64,000 nt of DNA from Cryptosporangium minutisporangium (GCF_039536245.1 NZ_BAAAYN010000044.1:62001-126000), one strand, 5' to 3'; shown: positions 1 to 9,598, counted from the stretch's first letter. Notes: generated from the letters alone by a model not told the origin. Translations and numbers: made by a program.

Positions 1-96
1 CAGCCAGGCGCGCTGTTGGGGACTGAGGTCCTGGTCGGCCAGGCTCTCCGTGGCCGCAGACCAGATGCCTTCGAGATTGACGCTCTCGTCGGTCAC
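1..96 (-). CDS. dnaA: Chromosomal replication initiator DnaA, N-terminal fragment
   Basis: Only the first 32 codons are in the window; the gene continues past the left edge. It starts with GTG (reading VTDESVNLEGIW) behind a strong Shine-Dalgarno stretch (AGGGGG, a few bases upstream). The residues match the helical domain I of actinobacterial DnaA, which recruits the helicase and other partners at oriC. The identity rests on this short sequence plus the divergent rpmH-rnpA-yidD-yidC neighbours, the universal arrangement next to the bacterial origin. oriC itself is expected between dnaA and dnaN, just outside the window. Confidence 0.85.
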   Translation of the reverse strand, partial: MTDESVNLEGIWSAATESLADQDLSPQQRAWL

Positions 97-657
97 CGTT
101 CCCCCTGGTAGATAGCGTCGCTCTCGGGCACCCGATGCACTGTCCACACCGGTTTCCACACCCTGTGTATAGTGCGCGGGCCCAGACGTGAACCGGACAT
201 TTCGCGCCCCGGCTCCGACGGCGTGTCGGACGGCTGCCCTTCGGCGGACCTACCAGGCCGAACGCCCCCGACTGCTCTGACGGGGATCCGACGAGATCAA
301 CCAGGACCGGCAAACGGGCAGGCTAACAGCGTCGTTGAGCACCCAACAAGGCGTTGTCCACAGGCCAGGTCGGCCGGTTGTCCCGCGCAGGGCCGTGGCC
401 TGCGGGCATGCCTGATGTGCCACGTTGAATACGGGACGGAAGAGGCTGTCCGCGGCAGAACGCTCCGAGCGATGTCGGTCACTGGTTGTGGATGAGGCCG
501 ACCGCATTTGCTGGGCCTGTGATGGCTCACGTACGCTGGAAGCATCTATGGCTATGTCCGTGCCGCGAGGACGGACCGGTGACCGGCGAGAAGTCGGCCA
601 CCGGATTAGCCGAGCCGCCCGCAGTTCGACCTGATAGTACGCATCGGAGACCTCGAC
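97..657. promoter_or_regulatory. dnaA-rpmH divergent intergenic region with DnaA boxes
   Basis: This 561-base stretch separates the divergent dnaA and rpmH genes and should hold promoters for both. It contains one perfect actinobacterial DnaA box (TTGTCCACA, 354-362) and near matches at 140-148 (CTGTCCACA), 152-160 (GTTTCCACA) and 487-495 (TGTGGATGA, complement of TCATCCACA). That pattern fits autoregulation of dnaA by DnaA. No protein-coding frame here is convincing. Confidence 0.6.
354..362 (+). promoter_or_regulatory. DnaA box (perfect TTGTCCACA)
   Basis: Exact match to the DnaA box preferred in high-GC actinobacteria, in the dnaA upstream region. It probably serves in DnaA autoregulation, since the origin proper lies on the other side of dnaA. 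Confidence 0.7.
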
Positions 658-795
658 GTGAGCAAGCGCACCTACCAGCCGAACAACCGCCGCCGCGCGA
701 AGACCCACGGCTTCCGGCTGCGCATGCGCACGCGTGCGGGGCGGGCCATCATCGCCGCCCGGCGCCTCAAGGGGCGCGCGCGCCTCTCCGCCTGA
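658..795 (+). CDS. rpmH: 50S ribosomal protein L34
   Basis: A 45-residue, strongly basic protein beginning [15 protein letters not shown], the signature of L34, a small late-assembling component of the large ribosomal subunit. It starts with GTG, preceded by GGAGA about seven bases upstream. The reading frame is too short and too Arg-rich to stand out without knowing the family. It begins the rpmH-rnpA-yidD-yidC-jag-rsmG run and ends 17 bases before rnpA, so the two are surely cotranscribed. Confidence 0.97.
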   Translation: MSKRTYQPNNRRRAKTHGFRLRMRTRAGRAIIAARRLKGRARLSA

Positions 796-812
796 TCCGG
801 CAGGAGCGCGGC

Positions 813-1211
813 GTGCTGCCGGCGCACGCGCGGCTGCGGCGGCGCGAGGACTTCACCAGGGTGCTGCGCTCGGGCAATCGCGCAGGTCGTAGCACGCTCG
901 TCGTCCACGCGGCGTTGGGGCCGACGGTTCCGGCCGACCCGGCACGCACCGGCAGTCTGACGAACGACGCCGGCCCGACGGAGAGCTCCGTCCGGGCCGG
1001 TTTCGTCGTCTCCAAAGCGGTCGGCAACGCTGTCGTGCGGCATCGCGTCGCACGACAGCTCCGCCACCTCGTTCGCGACCGGCTGCCGCAGCTACCCCCG
1101 GGTAGCGCGGTAGTCGTCCGTGCGCTGCCGGCCGCAGCGGACCAGTCATCCGAGACCCTGGGCCGCGACCTCGACGGCGCGTTCCGACGCATCTTGAAGG
1201 CCCGACGATGA
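813..1211 (+). CDS. rnpA: Ribonuclease P protein component
   Basis: 132-residue basic protein subunit of RNase P, which with the M1-type RNA removes 5' leaders from pre-tRNAs. The GTG start is chosen because AGGAG lies just upstream and the protein then begins [14 protein letters not shown], the usual N-terminus with conserved Arg and Phe. The family RNR helix is present in variant form as [14 protein letters not shown] loop at about residues 35-55 is longer than in many homologues. Its stop overlaps the yidD start (ATGA), which implies translational coupling. Confidence 0.95.
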   Translation: MLPAHARLRRREDFTRVLRSGNRAGRSTLVVHAALGPTVPADPARTGSLTNDAGPTESSVRAGFVVSKAVGNAVVRHRVARQLRHLVRDRLPQLPPGSAVVVRALPAAADQSSETLGRDLDGAFRRILKARR

Positions 1212-1648
1212 GCGTGGCTCCCCGCCGTGTACGGGACGTCTCCGATGAGACGGTCCCGGACACGTCCGCGCCCGCCGAACTCGACGCGGGCTCGGCCGCC
1301 GCAGATCGTGAGCGCGACAGCGCGACGGAAGCGGCGGAAAAACCGGCCGGTCGGATGTCGCGGCTACTGCTCGCGGTGCTGATCGCGCCGATCCAGTTCT
1401 ACCGCCGGTGGATCAGCCCGGCTCTTCCGCCTCGCTGTCGATTCCACCCCAGCTGCAGCGCCTACGCTCTCGAGGCTTTGCGGACTCACGGTCCGGTGGC
1501 GGGGATCCTGCTGGCAGGCTGGCGCGTGATGCGCTGCCACCCGTTCCACCCCGGCGGGTACGACCCGGTCCCCTCGGCGCGGCCCCGTTGGGCCCTCCGC
1601 CTCCGTCGTGCCCGTAACCGCCGTCTGTCGTCTGGAGCTTCTCGGTGA
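1208..1648 (+). CDS. yidD: Membrane protein insertion efficiency factor YidD
   Basis: 146 residues. The conserved YidD core (about residues 55-125) is complete: an amphipathic helix ([14 protein letters not shown]), the cysteine motif [11 protein letters not shown] and the [14 protein letters not shown] segment. It is thought to help YidC-dependent insertion at the inner face of the membrane. The first 50 residues are an acidic, low-complexity extension not needed in typical 70-115-residue homologues, so an internal start is conceivable. The ATG overlap with rnpA supports the long form. It overlaps yidC at GTGA. Confidence 0.9.
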   Translation: MSVAPRRVRDVSDETVPDTSAPAELDAGSAAADRERDSATEAAEKPAGRMSRLLLAVLIAPIQFYRRWISPALPPRCRFHPSCSAYALEALRTHGPVAGILLAGWRVMRCHPFHPGGYDPVPSARPRWALRLRRARNRRLSSGASR

Positions 1649-2754
1649 ATCTGAACTGGATCTACACGGGCATCTCGTGGATCCTGCTGCGCTGGCACGA
1701 CCTGTGGGGCGGCCTCCTCAACATGCCGTCCGGCCTCGCCTGGGTGCTCTCGATCGTCTTCCTCGTGCTGACCGTCCGGGTCGTGCTGTTCCCGGTCTTC
1801 GTCAAGCAGATCAAGTCGCAGCGAGCCATGCAGGCGCTCCAGCCGCAGATGAAGGAACTGCGCGACAAGTACAAGAACGACCAGCAGAAGCTCCAGCAGG
1901 AGATGATGGAGCTCTACCGGCGGGAGAAGGCCAACCCGCTGATGGGCTGCCTTCCGATCTTCCTGCAGATCCCGGTGTTCCTCGGTCTGTTCCACGTGCT
2001 GCGGCTGATCAACCCGGAGTCGGAATCCGCGTTCCGCGCGATGACGACTGAGTACGGCTGGACCGAGGAGCAGTTCAACAGCGCGTCCGAGGCGCGGATC
2101 TTCGGCGCGCCGATCGCGGCTGCCTTCCGGAACACCGCCGAGCAGCTCGAGCAGCTCGACGCGAGCCGACTCGCGGTCACGCTGGTCTCCGGCATCTTGA
2201 TCCTGACGATGGTCGTGACGACCTACATCACCCAGCGCCAGATGATCGCCCGGAACGGCCCCGCCGCCGACCCGACGCAGGCGATGGTGCAGAAGCTGAT
2301 GCTCTACGGCATCCCCGCCTCGCTGCTGATCTCCGGCGCCATCTTCCCGATCGGTGTCGTCATCTACTGGGTGACGCAGAACTTCTTCTCGATGGGCCAG
2401 CAGTTCTGGGTGCTGAGCAAGATGCCGCCGATCGGGGGTCCGAAGGTCGACCCCGAGACCGCGCGTGCGATGGCGCCGAAGCCGGGCGTCAAGCCGGTCA
2501 ACCCGAAGAAGGGCGGCCGAGGCGCGACCGTCCGCCAGTCGTCGACCGGCGGCTCGGTCAAGTTCGACACGGCTCAAGCCCGGGCCGAGCGCGCGGAGAA
2601 GGCGAAGTCGGACGCTGCGGCCGACAGCGGGGACGACGGCACGGGCAGCGCCGACCAACCCGCACCGGCGCGTCGCCCGACCCCTCCCCGCGGTAGTGGC
2701 GGAAGACGTCCGCAGGACAACCGCAATCGCAAGCGGAAGGGCGGCCGGCGCTGA
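1645..2754 (+). CDS. yidC: Membrane protein insertase YidC
   Basis: 369 residues, an Oxa1/YidC insertase that places proteins in the cytoplasmic membrane alone or with SecYEG. It lacks the large periplasmic domain of proteobacterial YidC. The charged cytoplasmic hairpin ([17 protein letters not shown]) and the segment [19 protein letters not shown] are typical. About five membrane segments lie within residues 1-260. The C-terminal 100 residues form a basic tail ending in [10 protein letters not shown], probably ribosome-binding. It starts with GTG inside the yidD stop. Confidence 0.95.
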   Translation: MNLNWIYTGISWILLRWHDLWGGLLNMPSGLAWVLSIVFLVLTVRVVLFPVFVKQIKSQRAMQALQPQMKELRDKYKNDQQKLQQEMMELYRREKANPLMGCLPIFLQIPVFLGLFHVLRLINPESESAFRAMTTEYGWTEEQFNSASEARIFGAPIAAAFRNTAEQLEQLDASRLAVTLVSGILILTMVVTTYITQRQMIARNGPAADPTQAMVQKLMLYGIPASLLISGAIFPIGVVIYWVTQNFFSMGQQFWVLSKMPPIGGPKVDPETARAMAPKPGVKPVNPKKGGRGATVRQSSTGGSVKFDTAQARAERAEKAKSDAAADSGDDGTGSADQPAPARRPTPPRGSGGRRPQDNRNRKRKGGRR

Positions 2755-2830
2755 GCCAGCAGTTCAGGCACCCGGCCCCGACGGACCATTGGCGCCCCAT
2801 CGCGGCGGCGCCGCAAGCCAGGGAGTAACG

Positions 2831-3343
2831 ATGACGGAGACGCGTTCCACGGATACGGAGTCTGTGGAGGAGACGGGTACCGACCTTTTGGTGCGCGAGG
2901 GCGACATCGCCGGTGACTACATCGAGCGGCTGCTCGACATCCTCGACTTCGACGGGGACATCGACATGGACGTCGAGGGCGACCGGGCGGTCGTCGCGGT
3001 CATCGGTGATGAGCTCGACGCCCTGATCGGTCCGCGCGGCACCACGCTCGACGCGCTGCAGGAGCTGACCCGGTTGGCGGTGGTCCAGCAGACCGGCGTC
3101 CGCAGTCGGCTGATGCTGGACGTGGGCGGGTACCGCGCCAAGCGGCGGCAGGAGCTCGTGGCGATCGCGAAGAACGCGGTCGAGCAGGCTCGGTCGCTGG
3201 GCGAGCCGGTGAAGCTCAGTCCGATGAACCCGTTCGAGCGCAAGGTCGTGCACGACGCGATCAGCGCGATCGGCGACGTCCGGAGCGAGTCCGAGGGCGA
3301 AGAGCCGGAGCGCCGCGTGGTCGTCCATCTGCAGAACGCGTGA
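2831..3343 (+). CDS. jag: KH/R3H RNA-binding protein (Jag/KhpB)
   Basis: 170 residues. An acidic N-terminus is followed by a KH-like domain (about 30-100, with the IGPRGTTLDALQ GXXG-type loop) and an R3H domain (about 105-170; the Arg-x3-His signature is in ERKVVHDA). Jag/KhpB proteins bind RNA and affect cell elongation in Gram-positives. The N-terminal Jag_N domain of firmicute versions is missing, as is usual in actinobacteria. ATG was chosen because GGGAGTAACG directly precedes it. A much longer upstream frame is a shadow of yidC. It is cotranscribed with yidC (76-base gap). Confidence 0.92.
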   Translation: MTETRSTDTESVEETGTDLLVREGDIAGDYIERLLDILDFDGDIDMDVEGDRAVVAVIGDELDALIGPRGTTLDALQELTRLAVVQQTGVRSRLMLDVGGYRAKRRQELVAIAKNAVEQARSLGEPVKLSPMNPFERKVVHDAISAIGDVRSESEGEEPERRVVVHLQNA

Positions 3344-3389
3344 CCGAGCGCTTGCGCGAGGTCGCCGCTAAGGGTGCCGAGGAGCTGTC

Positions 3390-4175
3390 GTGAGCGGCAC
3401 ACTTCCCGCGAGCCCCGCCGGTCCGCCGGCGGGGCTCGCTGCTGTTGCGGCCCAGATTTTCGGTGAGCGTCTTCCGGTGGCGATCCAGTACGCGGAGCTG
3501 CTCGGCACCGCGGGTGTCGAACGCGGGCTGATCGGTCCGCGCGAGGCACCTCGGCTGTGGGAGCGCCACCTACTCAACTGCGCAGTGGTCTCGGAGCTGT
3601 TCCCGGCCGACGCCTCGGTCGTGGACGTGGGGAGCGGCGCCGGGCTGCCCGGCCTCGTCCTCGCGATCGTCCGGCCGGACCTGCGGATCACGCTGCTGGA
3701 GCCGCTCTCTCGACGGGTGGCGTTCCTCGAGGAGACCGTCGCGGCGCTGGAACTGTCGTCGGTGACGGTGTTGCGCGGACGGGCCGAGGAGGTAGCCGGG
3801 CGAGTGGCGGCATCGATCGTGACGGCACGTGCGGTGGCGCCACTGGATCGGCTGGCGACCTGGTGTCTGCCGCTCTGCGAGGCCGACGGACGCATGCTCG
3901 CGCTCAAAGGATCGTCCGCGGCCGAGGAGATCAGCGAACACGCCGCCGCAGTAGCACGGGTTGGAGGCGTCTCCCCTCGTATCGTCGAGTGCGGAGGCGG
4001 TGTCGTCGACCCTCCGACGACCGTGGTCGAGATTCTCCGTGGTGGCTCCGTGGCCACCGGCCCTCGGCGTCCCGGCGCGCGAGACGTCAGGAACGGCGGT
4101 GATCCGTCCCGTCGACGGCGGCCGAATACGGCTGCTGCGAGTCGCCGGCGACGGAGAGGACCACACGGCCCATGA
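3390..4175 (+). CDS. rsmG: 16S rRNA (guanine-527-N7)-methyltransferase RsmG
   Basis: 261 residues; methylates G527 of 16S rRNA using S-adenosylmethionine. The SAM-binding loop [17 protein letters not shown] (about 77-93), the acidic end [14 protein letters not shown] and the [11 protein letters not shown] motif are intact. The last 45 residues are Arg/Pro-rich and extend beyond the usual 210-240-residue family length. The GTG start is preceded by AGGAGCT. The stop overlaps the ATG of the parA frame, which makes rsmG and parA look like one transcription unit. In Streptomyces and Mycobacterium rsmG also lies just before parAB. Confidence 0.93.
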   Translation: MSGTLPASPAGPPAGLAAVAAQIFGERLPVAIQYAELLGTAGVERGLIGPREAPRLWERHLLNCAVVSELFPADASVVDVGSGAGLPGLVLAIVRPDLRITLLEPLSRRVAFLEETVAALELSSVTVLRGRAEEVAGRVAASIVTARAVAPLDRLATWCLPLCEADGRMLALKGSSAAEEISEHAAAVARVGGVSPRIVECGGGVVDPPTTVVEILRGGSVATGPRRPGARDVRNGGDPSRRRRPNTAAASRRRRRGPHGP

Positions 4176-6766
4176 CCGACAGCGCATCTCGGAAGCCCAC
4201 CGCAGTGGGATGGCCGGACTCGAAACCGGCGGAGTCCGCGGTGATTCACCTTCCGGGACGCGGGAGCTCGGACCTCGGCTGGCCCGAGCTCACACCGGTC
4301 GACGAAGCAGTTGAGGACGTCGGGGCGCGGGGTCTGATCAGACGCCGCGCCCGTCGTCATTCGACCCGGACCGCTGAGCCGATCCGGCGGCTGCGCCGGA
4401 TCGCCAACTCGGCGTCCCCGCTGCGGTTGATCCGCGGGGTCGGGACTTCCCTGCCCGGGGATTCGGCCTCGGGTTCGGTCTCTTCCGACGAGGTCGATGA
4501 CGCGACCGCGGACCTGTGGGTCCGCGTTGAAGGCTTGGTGGACGCGGAGCCCCGGGGGGATTCGGGTGGCGTGCCGTCCGCCGGGGATGCGGCGGGGCCG
4601 TCCGACGCCCGTGCCGGCTATTCGGGGGAGACCTCCGGCGCCGGAGTGGGCGCCGGGAACGGTGAAGTCGCCGCGGGTGATTCCCAGGGCGGCCGGTCAG
4701 ACGGTCCGCTGGACGGCGCTTCGGTTGCAGCTGCCCGGACTGAGAGCGCGGCCGCCGGAATCGAGAGCGCGGTCGTCGGCGAGGCTGGGCCCAGGGGTGA
4801 CAGTGTGCCGGGTGAAAACGGCGCTTCGGCGGGCGACGACGCGTCCCGTCGCGAGGTCCTTCCGGCAGACGAGATCGCGCCGGCAGACGAGATCGCGCCG
4901 GGAGGTGAGGTCCGGTCGGGAGGTGAGGTCCGGTCGGGAGGTGAGGTCCGGTCGGGAGGTGAGGTCCGGTCGGGAGGTGAGGTCCGGTCGGGAGGTGAGG
5001 TCCGGTCGGGAGGTGAGGTCCGGTCGGGAGGTGAGGTCCGGTCGGGAGGCGAGGTCCGGTCGGGAGGCGGGGACGCGGCTGCTGGTTCCGGTGATGCCGC
5101 CGCCGATGTCGGTGGCCCGGTCGCTCGCGGGGACGCAGTTGATGCGTTCCGTTCCGCCGGAGGCGCCGATGCTGACGGGGGCGAGGTGCGCGCTCCGGCT
5201 GCCGCTCGTGCTGCCGACGACGGCGGCGCTACCGCTCCTCTGGGTGCCGCGGCCGCCGGGGACGGTGCGGTGGCCGGTGCCTCGGTTGCTGGAGTCGGCG
5301 GTGGGGACGCCCGGACTCCGGGGGCATCTGAGCACCCTGAGTCGACCCCTCGGCTGCGGTCGGTGGGGCCGAGCGAAGGGCTCAACGTCGAGGGCGGGCG
5401 ACTGGAGATCGTCTCGGCGCCCTCGATCGAGGATTTGCTCGGCACCACCGCCAGCGAACGCCGCGCGGGCGAACTGAGCGAAGGAGTCAGTGATTCGCTT
5501 CGCGATCTCATCCACAGAGTTGTCAGTCGGGCAGAGGATCGTCACGCCGGGGCGGTACCGTCGGGAAGTGCCGGCGCGACCCTTGCCGAAGTTTCTCGCT
5601 TCGAGGCAGGCGCAGCGATTGCAGCGTCGGCGGACACTGCTGAGCCCATGGGGTCAGCTTCCCCCGAGTCCGGTACTGAACAGGTCCAGGAGATCGACGT
5701 GAGCGACCCCGCTCAGTCCGCCCCTCATAGCCTCACGAGCGCGGCCGGTGAGAGCCAGCAGCGCATTCGGGCGGTGTTGGACGACGCGACCGCCGTTCCA
5801 CGTGAAACGGCACCCGCCCCCTTCGACGTTCCACGTGAAACAGATCCGTTGGCGATGGACGCTCGCGTCCTGCCGGGCGACGTTTCACGTGAAACAGAGG
5901 ACGACGATCTTCCGATCGCCATCGAAGCCCGCCGCGCCGTCCAGGTACTCAACCCCGGGCACAACACGTTCCCCCGCCCCGCGAAGCGGCGCGTCATGTG
6001 TGTGGCCAACCAGAAGGGTGGCGTCGGCAAGACCACTACGACGGTCAACCTGGCGGTGGCGCTCGCGCTGCACGGCAGCCGCGTCATGGTGATCGACCTC
6101 GACCCGCAGGGGAATGCGTCGACGGGGCTGAGTGTCGACCACCGGGCCGGCGTCCCCAGCACCTACGACGTCCTTGTCGACGGCATTCCGCTCGCCGAGG
6201 CCACGGTGGCCGTCGACGGGGTGCCGAACCTCTACTGCGTGCCGGCGACGATCGACCTCGCCGGCGCGGAGATCGAGTTGGTGTCGGTGGTCGCCCGCGA
6301 GAACCGCCTGCGGCGAGCCATCGACGCCTTCCCTGCCGACATCGACTACATCTTCATCGACTGCCCGCCATCCCTCGGCCTGTTGACCGTCAACGCGCTC
6401 GTCGCGGCACGGGAGGTCCTCATCCCGATCCAGTGCGAGTACTACGCGCTGGAAGGGCTTGGGCAGCTGCTCCGCAACGTCGAGCTCGTCAAGGCGCACC
6501 TCAACAACGACGTCCAGATCACCACGATCCTGCTGACGATGTACGACGGCCGGACCAAGCTCGCCGACCAGGTCGCCGCGGAGGTCCGGGGGCACTTCGG
6601 CGACACGGTGCTGGAGGCCGTGATCCCGCGGAGTGTTCGCGTCTCGGAGGCGCCCGGCTTCGGGCAGTCGGTGATCACTTACGATCCTGGTTCGCGCGGA
6701 TCGACGAGTTACCTTCAGGCGGCTCGGGAGATCGCGGAGCGCGGGGCCGCGGTCCCGGGCCATTGA
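4172..6766 (+). CDS. parA: Chromosome partitioning ATPase ParA with long N-terminal extension
   Basis: The full frame is 864 residues. The ParA/Soj ATPase occupies only about 605-860: deviant Walker [13 protein letters not shown], then [12 protein letters not shown], and FIDCPPSLG (Walker B). It drives segregation of ParB-parS complexes. The first ~600 residues are Gly/Ala/Asp/Glu-rich and disordered, with nine copies of the hexapeptide SGGEVR (4901-5062). First-codon-position G is strongly enriched in this frame, which argues that the region is translated. Two starts are possible: ATG 4172 overlapping the rsmG stop (used here), or GTG 5699 behind a perfect AGGAG six bases upstream, giving a normal ~355-residue ParA. 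Three parS sites lie inside the coding sequence. Confidence 0.85.
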   Translation: MTDSASRKPTAVGWPDSKPAESAVIHLPGRGSSDLGWPELTPVDEAVEDVGARGLIRRRARRHSTRTAEPIRRLRRIANSASPLRLIRGVGTSLPGDSASGSVSSDEVDDATADLWVRVEGLVDAEPRGDSGGVPSAGDAAGPSDARAGYSGETSGAGVGAGNGEVAAGDSQGGRSDGPLDGASVAAARTESAAAGIESAVVGEAGPRGDSVPGENGASAGDDASRREVLPADEIAPADEIAPGGEVRSGGEVRSGGEVRSGGEVRSGGEVRSGGEVRSGGEVRSGGEVRSGGEVRSGGGDAAAGSGDAAADVGGPVARGDAVDAFRSAGGADADGGEVRAPAAARAADDGGATAPLGAAAAGDGAVAGASVAGVGGGDARTPGASEHPESTPRLRSVGPSEGLNVEGGRLEIVSAPSIEDLLGTTASERRAGELSEGVSDSLRDLIHRVVSRAEDRHAGAVPSGSAGATLAEVSRFEAGAAIAASADTAEPMGSASPESGTEQVQEIDVSDPAQSAPHSLTSAAGESQQRIRAVLDDATAVPRETAPAPFDVPRETDPLAMDARVLPGDVSRETEDDDLPIAIEARRAVQVLNPGHNTFPRPAKRRVMCVANQKGGVGKTTTTVNLAVALALHGSRVMVIDLDPQGNASTGLSVDHRAGVPSTYDVLVDGIPLAEATVAVDGVPNLYCVPATIDLAGAEIELVSVVARENRLRRAIDAFPADIDYIFIDCPPSLGLLTVNALVAAREVLIPIQCEYYALEGLGQLLRNVELVKAHLNNDVQITTILLTMYDGRTKLADQVAAEVRGHFGDTVLEAVIPRSVRVSEAPGFGQSVITYDPGSRGSTSYLQAAREIAERGAAVPGH
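4862..5062 (+). repeat. 18-bp tandem repeat array inside parA
   Basis: Nine consecutive 18-base units (4901-5062) encode GGEVRS repeatedly; only the last units differ, by one base (GGT to GGC). Just before it lie two 18-base units encoding PADEIA (from about 4862). The unit is six codons long, so copy-number changes keep the frame. Near-identity of the units suggests recent slippage expansion. Confidence 0.95.
5795..5808. promoter_or_regulatory. parS site 1
   Basis: GTTCCACGTGAAAC, one base from the consensus parS palindrome GTTTCACGTGAAAC bound by ParB. It lies within the parA coding frame, where it encodes V-P-R-E-T. Confidence 0.85.
5828..5841. promoter_or_regulatory. parS site 2
   Basis: GTTCCACGTGAAAC, identical to site 1, 33 bases downstream and in the same reading phase (V-P-R-E-T). 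ParB loads here as a CTP-dependent clamp. Confidence 0.85.
5882..5895. promoter_or_regulatory. parS site 3 (perfect palindrome)
   Basis: GTTTCACGTGAAAC, an exact match to the bacterial parS consensus, 54 bases after site 2 and again in the same frame (V-S-R-E-T). The three sites together make an origin-proximal parS cluster. Confidence 0.93.
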
Positions 6767-6857
6767 ATCCGTCAGAGCTCGTGCCCGTGATCACTGCGCA
6801 GGCAGCACGCTTCTGCGTCGGACAACTTGCGACGTGCCGCACTAGGGGAGGACACCA

Positions 6858-7841
6858 GTGAAGAACCGACGCGGACTGGGGCGAGGCCTCGGTGCGCTGA
6901 TTCCGGCGGCACCGCTGCCGGGTGACGAGGAGGACGGCGCCCCGGTCGTCGTGCAGCGGACGCCGTTCGCCACCGGTGCGGCGAACGGGGCCGGCGGCCA
7001 GTCCGAGTTGGCGCCGGTTCCCGGGGCGCAGTTCCGCGAGGTTCCGGTCGACGCGATCGCGCCCAACCCCAAGCAGCCGCGCAAGGGCGAGTTCGACGAG
7101 GAACTGATGGAGGAGCTCAAGACCTCCATCAGTGAAGTCGGTGTACTCCAACCGGTCGTCGTGCGGGAGAAAGGGCCGGGGAGCTACGAGCTGATCATGG
7201 GGGAGCGCCGCTGGCGCGCCTCGAAAGCGATCGGCCGGGAGACCATCCCCGCGATCATCCGGGACACCAGTGACGACCACCTCCTACGGGACGCGCTGCT
7301 CGAGAACATCCACCGCTCCGACCTGAACCCGCTCGAGGAAGCGGCGGCCTATCAGCAGCTGCTCGCCGAGTTCGGCGTCACGCAGGAAGAGCTCAGCAAG
7401 CGCATCGGGCGGAGCCGTCCGCAGATCTCCAACACCATTCGGCTGCTGAACCTGCCGTCGGCCGTGCAGCGACGCGTCGCGGCCGGCGTCCTCAGCGCGG
7501 GTCACGCCCGAGCGCTTCTCTCGCTGGACGACAACGACGCTCAAGAGCGGCTGGCAACCCGGATCGTCGCGGAAGGGCTCTCGGTGCGGGCCACCGAGGA
7601 GATCGTCGCGTTGGGCGGTGACCCGGAGCCGCCGACGCGGGACGCTCCGGCGCGACGATCCCGGATGCGCTCCCCCGGGTTGGAGGAGTTGGCCGGGCGG
7701 CTGTCCGACCGGTTCGACACCCGCGTGAAGGTGGACCTGGGTAAGCGGAAGGGGCGCATCACGATCGAGTTCGCGACGATCGACGACCTCGAGCGCATCG
7801 CCGACGCGATGGGAGTGAGTGCTCCGGCCGATCCCAGCTGA
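6858..7841 (+). CDS. parB: Chromosome partitioning protein ParB
   Basis: 327 residues. The basic N-terminus [16 protein letters not shown] is the ParA-stimulating Arg motif. The ParB/Srx CTPase domain (about 50-150) shows GERRWRASK, and a helix-turn-helix ([18 protein letters not shown], about 180-200) recognises parS. The C-terminal 60 residues form the dimerisation domain. GTG is preceded by AGGGGAGGA at ideal spacing. It follows parA by 91 bases and ends at a strong hairpin terminator. The natural targets are the parS sites inside parA. Confidence 0.96.
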   Translation: MKNRRGLGRGLGALIPAAPLPGDEEDGAPVVVQRTPFATGAANGAGGQSELAPVPGAQFREVPVDAIAPNPKQPRKGEFDEELMEELKTSISEVGVLQPVVVREKGPGSYELIMGERRWRASKAIGRETIPAIIRDTSDDHLLRDALLENIHRSDLNPLEEAAAYQQLLAEFGVTQEELSKRIGRSRPQISNTIRLLNLPSAVQRRVAAGVLSAGHARALLSLDDNDAQERLATRIVAEGLSVRATEEIVALGGDPEPPTRDAPARRSRMRSPGLEELAGRLSDRFDTRVKVDLGKRKGRITIEFATIDDLERIADAMGVSAPADPS

Positions 7842-7873
7842 TCTCCGGACGCATCCGCGTTCCCTGGCTCCAC

Positions 7874-7908
7874 CGAAACGGCCCCGGCGAACGTGCGGGG
7901 CCGTTTCG
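7874..7908 (+). terminator. Hairpin terminator after parB
   Basis: Perfect 13-bp stem (CGAAACGGCCCCG with its complement) and a 9-base loop, 33 bases after the parB stop. It lacks a T-tract, as is common in actinobacteria. Confidence 0.8.
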
Positions 7909-8905
7909 CGTCGCTGGCGCGGGCCAGTGGGCGCGAAAGAGGTGGGCACGGTGGAGGCGGTCGGGCAGGATGACGGACATGGGTACGTCTCTCCCCTGCG
8001 TCCGTCGGCTCGGTGTCCGCGCCCTGCGCGCCGCCCGACGACGCCGCGCGACCCGACGCTGAGGCTCGGGCGGGGACCGTCGCCTGGCACCGGGCGATCC
8101 GGGCGCGGGCTTGAGCGAGAACCGGCGTCGACGACCCACGGGCGCCTCGGAGCCCCGCCCCACTTGACGCACGGCGAGTCCACCGCCGAGAGCCGGGTAC
8201 GTCACCGCTGCGGCGCGGTACTACCCACCCCGGCAGCGCGCGCCGACGTGCGGACCTGATTATCTGATCGAAGCGGAGTCGCGCCGAGCGGACCGCCCAC
8301 CGGCTCCAGGTTGCCGGTGGGCGACCGACAGAGAGGTGAGCGGAGATGCCCGACGTGCGGGCTACGGCGTGGATCGAGAGACGGTGTCCGTTGGCGCTCC
8401 GCAGGCCTGCCAGTCGTCGTCGCGAGGACCGCGTCCGACGACGAAGGTGCGCGCACCTCCGTTGAGCGTCGCGAGACCGGCGAGTGATCGTCGGCAGCGG
8501 GGCAGCGCTGCCCCGACCCGGCACCCGCAACCCACTCGTCGCCGTCCAGGCGGGCGGTGGCGCGGATGAGCGTCGGGTCGGAGCCGGCGACCTCCGGTTC
8601 GGTCATCGCGACGCTCGGCACGGATGCCGACCATCGCCCGAATCGAATGGCGGTCCGACCGTCCGGGCGCGATCGAGCGCGACACGGGGTACCCACGGCA
8701 AGCCGTGGGCCGTGCCGGACAGCTTCGCTCTCGGAGCGACCGGCCCGACCCGGGAAGGGCCCGCACCGGCTCGGCCAGCCAGCGGAGAGCGAACAACAGA
8801 GGAGCGGCGTGATCGAGGCGTAGCGACCGGACCGACCTCGTCGTTGGACCGGACGCCGCACAGCGCGCCGAACGAAGCATCGAGCACACGAAGCCTGGAG
8901 AGACC
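7909..8905. other. Decayed ~1 kb region without an intact gene
   Basis: Between the parB terminator and the next GNAT gene no frame carries a recognisable full-length protein. Frames on both strands are Arg/Pro-rich, as expected from GC-rich non-coding DNA. A short minus-strand stretch (8529-8609) is unmistakably acyl-CoA dehydrogenase-like. The region therefore looks like the remains of at least one gene. Confidence 0.6.
8529..8609 (-). pseudogene. Remnant of an acyl-CoA dehydrogenase
   Basis: Reading the minus strand gives AMTEPEVAGSDPTL, a short link, then TARLDGDEWV. This is the conserved core of acyl-CoA dehydrogenases (the family reads AMTEP-x-VASSD...DGDEYVINGRKW). The expected continuation (INGRKWF) is absent: the frame runs on into low-complexity sequence. 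Neither adjacent frame restores the flavin-binding or C-terminal helical domains. The 27-residue match is too specific to be chance, so I read it as a gene fragment. Which segments were lost cannot be told by eye. Confidence 0.6.
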
Positions 8906-9598
8906 GTGCACCACGAAGTAGGGCAGTCGGCCGCGGTAACCGTTCCGCGGGTGGTGGTGAATCCGACGTTGACCGAGGAGCTCCGCGCGCACCTCGTCGA
9001 CATGTGGGCCCGCGTCACCAACGAGGGTGGGGCGGTCGGGTTCGTGCCACCGGTGACCGCCGACGACATTCGTCCGACGGCGGACCGGTCGTTCGAGCGG
9101 GTGCGCCAAGGCGCGGACGCGTTGATCTGCCTCGTCGCCCCGAATCATGAAAAAAACCGCGAATCAGTCCGAACCGACGACCGTCTCGGATCGACGGAGA
9201 GCGCCCAGTACGAGAGGGTTGGTGTCCCGGGTACCGATTCGGACAATCTCTCGTCTAGGGGCATCTCAGGGCCGCTAGCGGACGAACGCGTCGTGGCGTG
9301 GTTGCTGCTCGCCCAGAGCGAGAGCCTTCTCCGCCGGCACTGGCGGACGGTGTACCGCGTGCAGGTCGATCCGGAGTGGCAGGGGGTCGGACTCGGGACC
9401 TCGTTGATGGCGGCGGCGGCGACCTACGCCAAAGAGGTACTCGGGCTGGAGGCGCTGACACTGATGACGCGCAGCGGCACCGGAGCGGAGCGGTTCTACA
9501 AGCGGTGCGGCTACCGCGAGGTCGGTCGGATCCCTGGAGCGATTCGCGTCGGCCCCAACGACAACCGCGACGAAGTGCACTTCTGGCTCGATCTTTAG
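8906..9598 (+). CDS. GNAT family N-acetyltransferase with an internal insert
   Basis: 230 residues. The acetyl-CoA-binding core is near residues 145-175 (VDPEWQGVGLGTSLMAAA, the R/Q-x2-G-x-G/A motif), followed by ALTLMTRSGTGAERFYKRCGY. GTG is preceded by GGAGAG. Residues about 80-125 form a stretch with no GNAT counterpart, coded by unusually AT-rich, uneven DNA (9147-9280), between the second and third strands. The acceptor substrate is unknown. The gene stands alone between the decayed region and a bidirectional terminator. Confidence 0.75.
   Translation: MHHEVGQSAAVTVPRVVVNPTLTEELRAHLVDMWARVTNEGGAVGFVPPVTADDIRPTADRSFERVRQGADALICLVAPNHEKNRESVRTDDRLGSTESAQYERVGVPGTDSDNLSSRGISGPLADERVVAWLLLAQSESLLRRHWRTVYRVQVDPEWQGVGLGTSLMAAAATYAKEVLGLEALTLMTRSGTGAERFYKRCGYREVGRIPGAIRVGPNDNRDEVHFWLDL

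Noticed and set aside
4901-5062. Regular repeats in parA considered as a CRISPR array
   Set aside because: There are no spacers: units are directly adjacent and in frame with parA.
7541-8530. Long minus-strand open frame opposite parB
   Set aside because: Arg/Ser/Pro-rich shadow with no conserved motif; overlaps the parB coding region.
9207-9217. An 11-base AGTACGAGAGG match to the sarcin-ricin loop of 23S rRNA
   Set aside because: The flanking bases do not continue the match, so it is taken as chance within the GNAT gene.
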